Assembly: GCA_027066265.1 (NCBI GenBank)
Contig: JAMOOB010000127.1
Location: forward strand, 1 to 48,623
DNA: 48,623 bases
Source of the DNA: Desulfurococcales archaeon
GTDB lineage: Archaea; Thermoproteota; Thermoprotei_A; Sulfolobales; Ignisphaeraceae
Direction of reading: 5' to 3'
Below, piece after piece: positions 1-7,255 of this stretch (the first letter of the stretch is position 1; the number at the start of each line of letters is the position of its first letter). The notes under the pieces are model-generated. The model was given only the letters and a program-made list of their open reading frames with translations, made no database searches and was not told the DNA's origin. The position numbers were made by a program, and so were the translations under genes.

Positions 1-607
1 CGACATCGATTCCTAACACGTAAAAGAATGGTCTTGAAATCCTAGGTGAGGATCCACTCATCTTTACTGGCATTATTTCTCCGAATACATGGTTCTCAAG
101 CTTTAAGAGACCTATAAAAGATAGAAATACAAGTTCATCGCGAAAGAGAGGCGATATTACTACGTCTAGACCTAACTTCGTGGCTTCGATGCGTGCTAGT
201 ACCTCCAAGAGCTTTACGTATTCGATGAAACTCTTGGGTACGTAGTCCATACGTACAACGATAACGTTGTGCTTAATTCCGTAGCTCTTGATCCATTCGT
301 CAAGATCCTCCGTAGCGATGGGTTCGTACGTTCCGAATACTACGTAGAGAACGTAGAGATCGATCTCTAATCCTCGAGTAGCGCGTTGGAGGATGCGTAA
401 CGCTTCAAGCGAAACCTTAGGTCTATCGCTTCGAACAATGTAGAGCGCTTTCTCCCTACGCTTAATTATGGGGTAGCTACTCATAGCCTTTCTGACCTGT
501 CGTACAATGCTTGAGAAGAGGCAAGATGTACACAATTTTTCTCCGGATGCAATGCGTTTGTAGGCCGCTAAACGTTTATTGCATGACGTGCAAGTAATCA
601 TCTTCAT
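1..607 (-). CDS. Degenerate TtuA-like protein with N-terminal zinc finger (partial, C-terminus outside window)
   Basis: This ORF runs off the left edge and starts at an ATG at 607, with a second ATG at 601. The visible 202 residues begin with a zinc finger (Cys6, Cys9, Cys26, Cys29) like the one that opens TtuA/Ncs6-type tRNA thiolases. The rest follows the spacing of that family, including a PRISRPFFYVLG segment where TtuA proteins have a PRIKPLR-type motif. Where the ATP-binding SGGxDS PP-loop should be there is RSDRPKVS, and the catalytic Cys-x-x-Cys pair is also absent. I therefore infer an inactive paralogue with a structural or scaffold role. It is the last visible gene of a four-gene minus-strand run, 19 bases after its neighbour. 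The family link is by eye only. Confidence 0.6.
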   Translation of the reverse strand, partial: MKMITCTSCNKRLAAYKRIASGEKLCTSCLFSSIVRQVRKAMSSYPIIKRREKALYIVRSDRPKVSLEALRILQRATRGLEIDLYVLYVVFGTYEPIATEDLDEWIKSYGIKHNVIVVRMDYVPKSFIEYVKLLEVLARIEATKLGLDVVISPLFRDELVFLSFIGLLKLENHVFGEIMPVKMSGSSPRISRPFFYVLGIDV

Positions 608-626
608 CTTCCCTACGATTGGTATG

Positions 627-1004
627 CTAAAATAGTGTTTTGATTGAATGTTTCCGTAGAATGTTCTTAACGCTCCTCCTAAGCACTTCTAGATCTAGTG
701 ACAGTTGTTCGAATAGATCGTACTGTTCTAACTCGATTTCTCCATCCACATAGAGACGTATCAATACTTTCTTTTCAGCGTGTGTAATACTCTTAGAATC
801 GAGTGCATTAGCGATATCATCTACGTAAGCAAAAGCGAAGCTTATTACATGTCCTGCACGTTCTTCGAACTTCTCCATCAATCTCTTGACGTAGTTCTCG
901 ATAGAGCTACCGCGTTTAGTTATCGCTATAAGTACTATGCGGTTATTGGAGAGGTATTCATTCAGCTCGGATGGGCTACGAATTTCGCGAACCATTGGAT
1001 TCAC
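627..1004 (-). CDS. Small protein, possible thioredoxin fold without redox cysteines
   Basis: The product is about 122-125 residues, starting at GTG 1004 or, more likely, ATG 995. Either start overlaps the 3' end of the upstream gene, which suggests translational coupling. The N-terminal half (SELNEYL, then a hydrophobic IVLIAIT strand, a long helix and a second strand ISFAFAYVDD) has the order of a thioredoxin beta-alpha-beta core. There is no Cys-x-x-Cys and no cysteine at all in the protein. The C-terminal part is helical and basic. I do not recognise a named family, and the thioredoxin-fold suggestion is inference. It sits between an Arg/Ser-rich zinc protein and the degenerate TtuA-like protein. 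Confidence 0.55.
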   Translation of the reverse strand: MNPMVREIRSPSELNEYLSNNRIVLIAITKRGSSIENYVKRLMEKFEERAGHVISFAFAYVDDIANALDSKSITHAEKKVLIRLYVDGEIELEQYDLFEQLSLDLEVLRRSVKNILRKHSIKTLF

Positions 1005-1854
1005 GCTCGTCTAGGAGCTTCTTTAAGAATTCCTTCTCAGCGGTGCTAAGAACTACTTCGATATCTAAGGGTTCTCTTCGTTCAGATGGAGGTTTGATTC
1101 CGCAGCTCGTTAACAGTACGTATCCTGCCTTAATCGTGTTCTCAACGACGTCCCTAGGATACGTCTCGACGAAATCTTTAAGTAGTTCGTTGAAGTTCAC
1201 GAATTCCTTCAATTGCTTCTCGGTAACTGTAGAACCGCATACCAAACATGTAAGGTCGGGCATTAATGCATGGAATCCGCATACGGGACACTGTACTGGG
1301 AGTACGGGACATTTCCTTGTAATCCATGCACGCATCCACTCCGATCTAAGGCGATCGAGTAGATCGTGCTTACCTAGCTTAACTATCTTTTGATAGAGTT
1401 TCGGTGCGTATGCTAGAACTGCATCACCGATGTTGTTGACTATGAACTCTAGCTGTTCTTCGGTATAGTCATCGCGCATCTCCAAGAGCATCGACGCTAT
1501 GATCCTATGCATGTGCTCCAAGTTTCTACGGAATCTTCTTACGATCGTATCGAGGTTTATCGTACTAGCTTCGCCGCGAAGGATATCGACGAGTTTAACG
1601 ACTATCTGCTCGAGTTCCTCCCTACTGAGTCCGAGGAAATCGAGGCCTAGCCTATCGATTAGTTCCTCTAAGTGTTTCGAAACCCAGTTTTCGGTATCTA
1701 CGGGTTTCCTTCGATAATATCTTCTACTGGATGAGGAGGTCGATGATGTGGAAGCAACTGTTGTTTGCTGAACTTGCTGCGTAGTTGAAGTTGAAGTAGT
1801 CGTGGATCTGCTCGATCTACGTCTTGACCGCGAACTTGATGAACGTCTAGCCAT
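976..1854 (-). CDS. Zinc-ribbon protein with an Arg/Ser/Thr-rich N-terminal tail
   Basis: An ORF is open from GTG 1869, but a GAGGTG Shine-Dalgarno site overlapping that codon points to ATG 1854 as the start, giving about 292 residues. Residues 1 to about 45 are almost entirely Ser, Arg, Thr and Gln, and are predicted to be disordered and very basic. A helical region follows (about 60-160). Then comes a Cys4 zinc ribbon (CPVC and CLVC, about 19 residues apart) and a C-terminal helical segment. I do not recognise the family beyond its looking like a conserved crenarchaeal protein. The basic tail suggests nucleic-acid or ribosome binding, which is inference. It overlaps the next gene, so the two are probably co-translated. 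Confidence 0.6.
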   Translation of the reverse strand: MARRSSSSRSRRRSSRSTTTSTSTTQQVQQTTVASTSSTSSSSRRYYRRKPVDTENWVSKHLEELIDRLGLDFLGLSREELEQIVVKLVDILRGEASTINLDTIVRRFRRNLEHMHRIIASMLLEMRDDYTEEQLEFIVNNIGDAVLAYAPKLYQKIVKLGKHDLLDRLRSEWMRAWITRKCPVLPVQCPVCGFHALMPDLTCLVCGSTVTEKQLKEFVNFNELLKDFVETYPRDVVENTIKAGYVLLTSCGIKPPSERREPLDIEVVLSTAEKEFLKKLLDERESNGSRNS

Positions 1855-1897
1855 GGTTTCGCGACTCACCTCGGATTAGCTATGTACACTAGTTAGC

Positions 1898-2875
1898 TTA
1901 ATAATGTGAAGGCTCCGCGAGATTGCTAAGTACGCGCTTCTTCAATTCGTAGAGTTCCGGCTCTATCCTAAGAACTCTCATTTCTATGAAGAGCGATGCG
2001 CGCGGTGCAACGGCTATGCTAATCGTGGGCTTAGGATTATCAAACCGTTCGTTTCCTATACGTACATAGTCAACAAATCCGTATACGCGTAGCATAGCAT
2101 TGGAAGGAACAGGCAAAACGTTGCGAAGCTTCATCGAGACGACATTGCTGTAAAACGAGACTTCCTCTACTATCACGACCTTGTCAAGCAATTCGACTAG
2201 GGGCATTGATACGCGTGGCTGAGGAATCCTGAGTAATGCATTGAGTACTTGTGCAATCCGTAACGATTCTAGAGGAGTTTCGGATATCACTACTGTTGAA
2301 GAGTTGTCGAAGAATACATGTAGAGTGCGTTCGTTTGGTTTACAAACTTCGAATGGTTGCGTAGACGATAGAGATAGTATCCTAGCCTTGTTGTGCTTCT
2401 CAATACCTACGTAGTTTGTTACTACGCATTCTCCATCATCTAGCTCTTCGAGACCTTCATGGAGCAGTGCGTTTACGTGCATGCTATTGAGAGCGATAGC
2501 TATGAAATGTTCGTGATCGTCGATCTCTATGAACAGTGCATTTCCTACATCGAATATCGTGCGTGGTCGTTCGAATCCTATGGAGAGACCTCCAAGATGT
2601 ATTCTTTGAACAGTGCTAAACGATGTGGATCCCAGCTCTATGCATCTAGAAAGACCAAAACACTTCGTAATGGTGCTCGATATGCAAAGCCTCACTGTGT
2701 ATGGCAAGGGATTGGCGAGGCACAGAACTTGATCGTCGAGTTCAAGCAAAGAACTAAGGAAGGATACGAAGCTTGTGGGGTCAGCTCGCGGTAATGTCGT
2801 CATGATAGATCCGTAGGGGGCAAGTATCTTCATCCCCTTGCATCGGTGGCTACCACTCTCGTCACCGTTCAGCAT
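1898..2875 (-). CDS. Hypothetical protein, 325 aa
   Basis: This ORF has codon use like its neighbours and begins at ATG 2875; a second ATG lies at about 2833 (MKILAPYG). It is rich in beta-strand-like hydrophobic segments, with no membrane span, no zinc motif and no catalytic motif that I can name. The end of the gene lies 28-43 bases before the Arg/Ser-rich protein gene, so it is likely the first gene of the left-edge operon. A weak GAGG lies about 10 bases before the first ATG. The function is unknown. Confidence 0.5.
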   Translation of the reverse strand: MLNGDESGSHRCKGMKILAPYGSIMTTLPRADPTSFVSFLSSLLELDDQVLCLANPLPYTVRLCISSTITKCFGLSRCIELGSTSFSTVQRIHLGGLSIGFERPRTIFDVGNALFIEIDDHEHFIAIALNSMHVNALLHEGLEELDDGECVVTNYVGIEKHNKARILSLSSTQPFEVCKPNERTLHVFFDNSSTVVISETPLESLRIAQVLNALLRIPQPRVSMPLVELLDKVVIVEEVSFYSNVVSMKLRNVLPVPSNAMLRVYGFVDYVRIGNERFDNPKPTISIAVAPRASLFIEMRVLRIEPELYELKKRVLSNLAEPSHY

Positions 2876-2997
2876 CGGCCAAGTTCCTCATCTGCGCTGA
2901 TCCATATCTAATCTGTTTTAGTGCTATAAGCCTTATCATCGACATTCCTAGAGCTAGATGCTAGCTAAGCTTAATTCTCTACGAAAAGCATTAGTAC

Positions 2998-4236
2998 GTG
3001 CCCCTGGTGAATTTCATGGCTTCGACCAAGGAATTGAACCCAGTTATTCCTACGCTTGGTGGTGAAAAAGCATTCGCATACCTTGCTAAGGCGAAAGAGG
3101 TTGCTGCACGAAAGAAGATTAAAGTGATTTCGTTTGGTGTTGGTCAACCCGATATACCGACGTTCGACGTTATAATAGAGGAAGCGAAGAAAGCTCTAGA
3201 TGAAAAGTTCACGGGGTACACTGAGACCGCTGGAATCAAGGAGCTTAGGATTGCAATCGCTGACTACTTATCGCAACGATATGGTGCTGACGTAGATCCC
3301 GAAGAAATTGTCGTTACGACTGGCGCAAAGACGGCGATATTCATAGCTATGGTTGCGTATCTACGTCCAGGAGACGAGGTTCTGATATTCGATCCCAGCT
3401 ATCCGGCATATCCACAGATAGCCAAACTCATGGGTGCTAAACCGGTTTATGTAGGTCTAAAGTTTGATCCAGCAAAAGGGTTCTACATCGATATGAACGA
3501 CGTTGAGCGCGTCGTAAGTAGCAAGACTAGGATGATAGTGATCAACAATCCTCATAATCCAACGGGAGCGATCTTCGACAAAGCTACGCTTGAGAAGCTC
3601 ATAGACCTAGCTCGGAAGTACAATGCGATTCTGCTCGTCGACGAGATATACGATAACTTCGTGTACGAAGAGGGAGCTTTCGTTAGCATTCTACAGTTGT
3701 TACCTCGAGAATGGAGAGATCTGGTACTGTACGTGAACGGCTTCAGTAAAACGTTCTCTATGACTGGATGGAGATTGGGGTACCTCGTAGTGAGGAAAGA
3801 TGTTGTAGATGCAATTAAAAGGCTTGCTGTAAACGTGTATAGCTGTCCACCAAGTATTGCACAGCGTGCTGGAATAGCGGCTCTTAGAAGCGAAGAATCG
3901 TGGAAATGCGTTAAGGAAATGATCGAGCTGTTCAAGAAAAGACGCGATTTGATGTACGAGGAACTGCGTAAGGTTCCAGGCTTCGAGGTCTGGAGAAGCG
4001 CTGGAGCGTTCTACATGTTCCCACGAGTAGAAGGAGCTCTAAAGAAAGTGGGGATGGATGTAGAGAGCTTCGCTATGTGGCTATTAGAAGAATGGGGTGT
4101 AGTAGTTCTTCCAGGTACAGCATTCTCCGAAACCGAACTAGGCAAGTACTTTATGCGATTCAGCTTTGCGACTAGCGAACGCGATATCGTTGAAGGTATC
4201 GAGAGGATCCGAAAAGCTATAGAGGGTTCTCGCTAG
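2998..4236 (+). CDS. PLP-dependent class I/II aminotransferase (aspartate aminotransferase family)
   Basis: This is a 412-residue fold-type I aminotransferase that transfers an amino group between an amino acid and a 2-oxo acid. It has GVGQPDIPT near the N-terminus, GYTETAGIKELR, the NNPHNPTG turn (Asn contacts PLP), DEIYDNFVY, and NGFSKTFSMTGWRLGY, whose Lys forms the Schiff base. The C-terminal FMRFSFATS carries the substrate-carboxylate Arg. The length is normal for archaeal AspC/AlaT-like enzymes. The track-level start is GTG 2998; an in-frame ATG at 3016 is possible. A TATA-like TTAATT lies about 25-30 bases upstream of the GTG, suggesting a short leader. Substrate preference (Asp, Ala or aromatic) cannot be read from sequence. 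Confidence 0.9.
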   Translation: MPLVNFMASTKELNPVIPTLGGEKAFAYLAKAKEVAARKKIKVISFGVGQPDIPTFDVIIEEAKKALDEKFTGYTETAGIKELRIAIADYLSQRYGADVDPEEIVVTTGAKTAIFIAMVAYLRPGDEVLIFDPSYPAYPQIAKLMGAKPVYVGLKFDPAKGFYIDMNDVERVVSSKTRMIVINNPHNPTGAIFDKATLEKLIDLARKYNAILLVDEIYDNFVYEEGAFVSILQLLPREWRDLVLYVNGFSKTFSMTGWRLGYLVVRKDVVDAIKRLAVNVYSCPPSIAQRAGIAALRSEESWKCVKEMIELFKKRRDLMYEELRKVPGFEVWRSAGAFYMFPRVEGALKKVGMDVESFAMWLLEEWGVVVLPGTAFSETELGKYFMRFSFATSERDIVEGIERIRKAIEGSR

Positions 4237-4250
4237 CGCACGCATCTATG

Positions 4251-4255
4251 TTTTT
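4251..4255 (+). terminator. T5 run, possible terminator of the aminotransferase gene
   Basis: Five Ts lie 15 bases after the aminotransferase stop codon and before the TATA-like element of the next gene. Archaeal transcription commonly ends on short U-tracts without a hairpin. This one is short, so the call is weak. Confidence 0.25.
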
Positions 4256-4293
4256 GGGTACGCATAGCTTCTTAACAAGCCTAGGGTGCATCC

Positions 4294-5478
4294 ATGGATC
4301 CGCGCATCTACATAGCAAGCATAGAGGACCTCGTGAAGGGACGTGCAACCGACATATACTTCGTTAGAACGCGAGAAGTGTTAGAGAAGAAAGGTCTTTG
4401 CGGAGTACGAGTGCGATACGAGATACATAACTATGGTCTTCCCAAGGGATATAGATGGGCTGTGTACGCTGGGTTAGAAGAGGTTCTGGCTATACTCAAG
4501 GGAAGGGATATCACGGTTTATAGCCTTCCCGAGGGAACGTTGTTTCGCGAATACTATCCCCTAATGGTTTTGGAGGGCGATGTGTGCGAGATCGTGTGCT
4601 ACGAGACAGCAGTACTAGGAATCCTAAGATTCTACACATCTGTAGCAACGAAAGCTGCTAGGATAAAGAAAGCTGCACGCGATAAAACGGTGCTATTCTT
4701 TGGATTGAGGGCGCATCACCCAGCGCTAGCTCCAGCTCTAGACAGAGCTGCTTATATAGGTGGCGTGGATTCTGTGTCGGGTTACCTAAGCAAGGAGTAT
4801 CTAGGTCTTGAACCTCGGGGAACGATGCCGCACCTCATGATACTCGTATTCGGAGATCCCGTAGAAGCTTGGAAAGCGTTCGATGAGGTGATGCCGCCGG
4901 AAGTTCCTCGTATAGCGTTGGTAGATACTATGTACGATGAACGTTACGAAGCGTTGCTAGCCGCCAAAACCTTGGGCTCCAAGCTGTGGGGAGTGAGACT
5001 TGATACTCCTAGGAGTAGACGTGGAGATATGAAGATGATCGTAGAGGAGGTTAGATGGACGCTTAAACTCCATGGATTCGAGAACGTGAAGATCGTTGTG
5101 AGCGGAGGTATCGATGAGAAGCAGATCGAGGAACTTCGAGATGTCGTTGACGCCTTCGGAGTGGGTACCTCGATTGCATGGCCGCCATCGATAGACCTCA
5201 GCATGGATATAATCGAGATCTTCGATGAAAAGGAGGGTAGATGGATACCTCGCTCGAAGCGAGGCAAACTTCCTGGAATGAAGCAGTTGTATCGATGCAA
5301 ACCCATCGTCGAGGACTACATAGACGTTCCCAACGTCGAGAAACGGTGCTGCGATGGATCGATAGCGAAACCCATGCTAGTCAAGGTCATGGATAGAGGC
5401 AAGCTATGCGTAGATCTTCCGTCCGTTGATGATATACGACGCTACGTGCTTGAACAGCTTAAGTACGTAGAGCTATAA
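4294..5478 (+). CDS. pncB: Nicotinate phosphoribosyltransferase
   Basis: This 394-residue protein belongs to the archaeal type II phosphoribosyltransferase (nicotinate/quinolinate) family. It salvages nicotinate with PRPP to give nicotinate mononucleotide for NAD synthesis. Visible features are the N-terminal barrel-sandwich region with [18 protein letters not shown], the FFGLRAHHP loop, a TIM-barrel half with [10 protein letters not shown] and [14 protein letters not shown], and [16 protein letters not shown] with [11 protein letters not shown], the phosphate-binding end. The C-terminus carries a short Cys-rich stretch (EKRCCDG). The length matches the archaeal family. The start is ATG 4294, preceded by GGGTG six bases upstream and a TATA-like CTTAAC about 20 bases upstream. 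Confidence 0.88.
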   Translation: MDPRIYIASIEDLVKGRATDIYFVRTREVLEKKGLCGVRVRYEIHNYGLPKGYRWAVYAGLEEVLAILKGRDITVYSLPEGTLFREYYPLMVLEGDVCEIVCYETAVLGILRFYTSVATKAARIKKAARDKTVLFFGLRAHHPALAPALDRAAYIGGVDSVSGYLSKEYLGLEPRGTMPHLMILVFGDPVEAWKAFDEVMPPEVPRIALVDTMYDERYEALLAAKTLGSKLWGVRLDTPRSRRGDMKMIVEEVRWTLKLHGFENVKIVVSGGIDEKQIEELRDVVDAFGVGTSIAWPPSIDLSMDIIEIFDEKEGRWIPRSKRGKLPGMKQLYRCKPIVEDYIDVPNVEKRCCDGSIAKPMLVKVMDRGKLCVDLPSVDDIRRYVLEQLKYVEL

Positions 5479-5500
5479 GCTTACCAACATAGAGATACAT

Positions 5501-6253
5501 GTGGATGCAATGAAGGTCGTAGTGTTGAAACTAGACGATAAACTGTACGAAAGATTGGAGAAACTAGCTAAGCTGAACGGTTTCCTAACAGTCAGCGAAT
5601 ACGTTAAGAGCATAATAATCAGGAGCCTTGGAGGTGAAGAGGTGCAACGAATCCCTAGCGCAAGTGAAGGAACTAAGGGTGTTGAAGAATCTACGAAGAG
5701 GCTCCATGGAATTGTTGAGAAGATAGTTAGCTTAGTCGAACGGAGATTGCAGGATCAGATCAACCCCTTCACGTCGAAGATCGACGATCTTGCGAGAAGA
5801 ATTGCTGACGTTATAGAGAGGCTGGAAGTTTTAGAGGCAAGGGTTTCGAACATAGAGAAAGAGCTTAAGGAGAGTCGTGAAGCGGTGAGAACAGCAGCAA
5901 GCCTTTCTGAAGCAGAGAGGCGCGAGCGCAAGAGAACGGCTCTCGACATTCTTAAAGAACAGCGTGCAATCTTCGAAAGCGATATCGTTAGAAAGATAAG
6001 GGATAGAGATAGCTTCTTTGCAAAGCTTCAGCGAATGGGTGCGGTAGTGCTTGAACTACGCGGTGAAAGAGTTGCGTTAGATCCTGAGTTCTGGCAAGAA
6101 TTCGTAGAGAAATTAAGTAGTCTAGGAACGGATAACGAAGATGAGATACGTAGGGTTCTAGATCCTCTGGAATGGAGGCTCTTTACAATGCTAAGAGAAT
6201 CTGCTTTGATATACTTCGATCGCACAGAAAACAAGTGGAAGTTAATTGCATGA
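5501..6253 (+). CDS. Ribbon-helix-helix/coiled-coil DNA-binding protein
   Basis: The 250-residue product opens with a CopG/Arc-type ribbon-helix-helix domain (residues about 4-45: VVVLKLDDKLYERLEKLAK, then SEYVKSIIIRSL). A long heptad-rich coiled coil follows (about 65-150). A C-terminal globular domain (about 155-250) looks like a winged helix by hydrophobic pattern only. This architecture suggests a dimeric DNA-binding architectural or segregation-type protein, which is inference. It starts at GTG 5501, or at ATG 5510 in the same frame. A TATA-like CTATAAGC lies near 5473-5480, about 30 bases upstream. The gene's 3' flank carries a C/D box sRNA. Confidence 0.65.
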   Translation: MDAMKVVVLKLDDKLYERLEKLAKLNGFLTVSEYVKSIIIRSLGGEEVQRIPSASEGTKGVEESTKRLHGIVEKIVSLVERRLQDQINPFTSKIDDLARRIADVIERLEVLEARVSNIEKELKESREAVRTAASLSEAERRERKRTALDILKEQRAIFESDIVRKIRDRDSFFAKLQRMGAVVLELRGERVALDPEFWQEFVEKLSSLGTDNEDEIRRVLDPLEWRLFTMLRESALIYFDRTENKWKLIA

Positions 6254-6261
6254 TATCGTTG

Positions 6262-6316
6262 TCGTGATGAAGCCAGGCCTCTGCTGAGTACGTGATGACA
6301 GAATCCCCGTCTGATC
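6262..6316 (+). ncRNA. C/D box methylation-guide sRNA
   Basis: This compact intergenic segment has all four boxes at archaeal spacing. Box C is GTGATGA at 6264-6270, followed by a 13-base guide at 6271-6283. Box D' is CTGA at 6284-6287, then a 4-base spacer. Box C' is GTGATGA at 6292-6298, followed by a 12-base guide at 6299-6310. Box D is CTGA at 6311-6314. Such RNAs bind L7Ae, Nop5 and fibrillarin and direct 2'-O-methylation of the target base paired five positions upstream of D or D'. The implied targets are complementary to CAGGCCTCTG (D') and GAATCCCCGT (D). It lies between convergent genes, so it may be processed from the upstream 3' UTR. I could not match targets. Confidence 0.85.
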
Positions 6317-6834
6317 TAACACTTCAATCTCATTTCTTTGATGCATAGATCTAGGTCTGGCATTACGTGGTCTAGAGCTCCCTTCACGCTTCCGACCGCT
6401 TCCATAACCAAGCTCTTCTTATCTAGTAATTCCTCTACGTTGTTTATCGATACCTCGTCCGTGAACTGATTTATACGGTACCTCACAATATCGGTTCTGA
6501 TCTCGACCTCGCGATCATCGTAGGAGATCTTGATGCCAGAACCGTTGTAGGAGATCACTACTCTAGGGTTTATCTTGGTCAAGGTGATGAGACCGTCGTG
6601 TTCGCTGTAGAACCATCGATGACAAAATCTACATACCTTGGCATCGCCATACACCTGCTCTATGCATGCTGCTTTCGCTAAGAACATCCTCGCCATAGAG
6701 AGCAGTGACTGTAGCTCTCCTAGAATACGTGCGTACTCCTTCGAGGTTCTGCTTTCCTTACCTACAGACTTTATCTTTGAAGAGAGGTTGTTGTAGAGCG
6801 TGTTCACGAATCGAAGCATTTCTGAGACCTTCAT
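6316..6834 (-). CDS. Hypothetical protein, 172 aa
   Basis: The reading frame is open further upstream, to 6984, but that part overlaps the preceding zinc-finger gene. ATG 6834 has an AGGGG site about 8 bases upstream and lies 34 bases after the preceding stop, so I start there. The protein has a helical N-terminus (about 1-80), a possible Cys pair (CRFCHRW, residues about 83-89) and a beta-rich C-terminal half. I recognise no family. It is the third gene of the cysS, zinc-finger, unknown run and ends next to the C/D sRNA. Confidence 0.5.
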   Translation of the reverse strand: MKVSEMLRFVNTLYNNLSSKIKSVGKESRTSKEYARILGELQSLLSMARMFLAKAACIEQVYGDAKVCRFCHRWFYSEHDGLITLTKINPRVVISYNGSGIKISYDDREVEIRTDIVRYRINQFTDEVSINNVEELLDKKSLVMEAVGSVKGALDHVMPDLDLCIKEMRLKC

Positions 6835-6868
6835 CGAAACCCCTAGAAGGGGGTGAACAAGTAGGAGG

Positions 6869-7255
6869 TTAAAAGCTGGAGATGGATGTCCGCATAATGC
6901 AGTACATGCATATTCTTCGAACTCCATCGATATCGATAGAGCATTCGCGACATACAAGTCTTCCACAACGGATGCAGTGACCAATACTTAATCTCGACCA
7001 ACATACTTGGCAGAGGAAAGTCTTGCAAGCAATGCAGCTAAAGGTAGTCCTATCAAAATGCTTCTCGCACACGTACCTACCGCACAGTCTACATACGTAC
7101 ATTGCTGGCGCTACACGACAAAGCTCGCATAGGTACGGTATTTTTATAAGCTTCTCCTCGGGTTTAGTATGGGATGACCTGAGGGACACCGCTGATTGTA
7201 GCGATGATGTGGGGTGGAGCGACGGGGACCGCTTCAACTTCTTTCGAACACCCAT
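6869..7255 (-). CDS. Small multi-zinc-finger (B-box-like) protein
   Basis: The 128-residue product has a basic, Ser-rich N-terminus (about 1-40) followed by a dense series of Cys pairs: CELC, CRLC, C-x3-H, CIAC, CQVC, CIRC, CREC and CMYC, with a His after GRYVCEKH. The spacing resembles B-box or treble-clef zinc fingers in tandem. It probably binds three or more zinc ions and mediates protein or RNA contacts. ATG 7255 lies inside the last codons of cysS (22-base overlap) behind GATGGGAG, suggesting coupling. A TATA-like TTATAAAAA also occurs internally (about 7141-7150). The function is unknown. Confidence 0.6.
   Translation of the reverse strand: MGVRKKLKRSPSLHPTSSLQSAVSLRSSHTKPEEKLIKIPYLCELCRVAPAMYVCRLCGRYVCEKHFDRTTFSCIACKTFLCQVCWSRLSIGHCIRCGRLVCRECSIDIDGVRRICMYCIMRTSISSF

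Noticed and set aside
976-1393. Plus-strand frame of 140 codons opposite the Arg/Ser-rich gene
   Set aside because: It is antisense to a zinc-ribbon coding region and shows no recognisable protein pattern.
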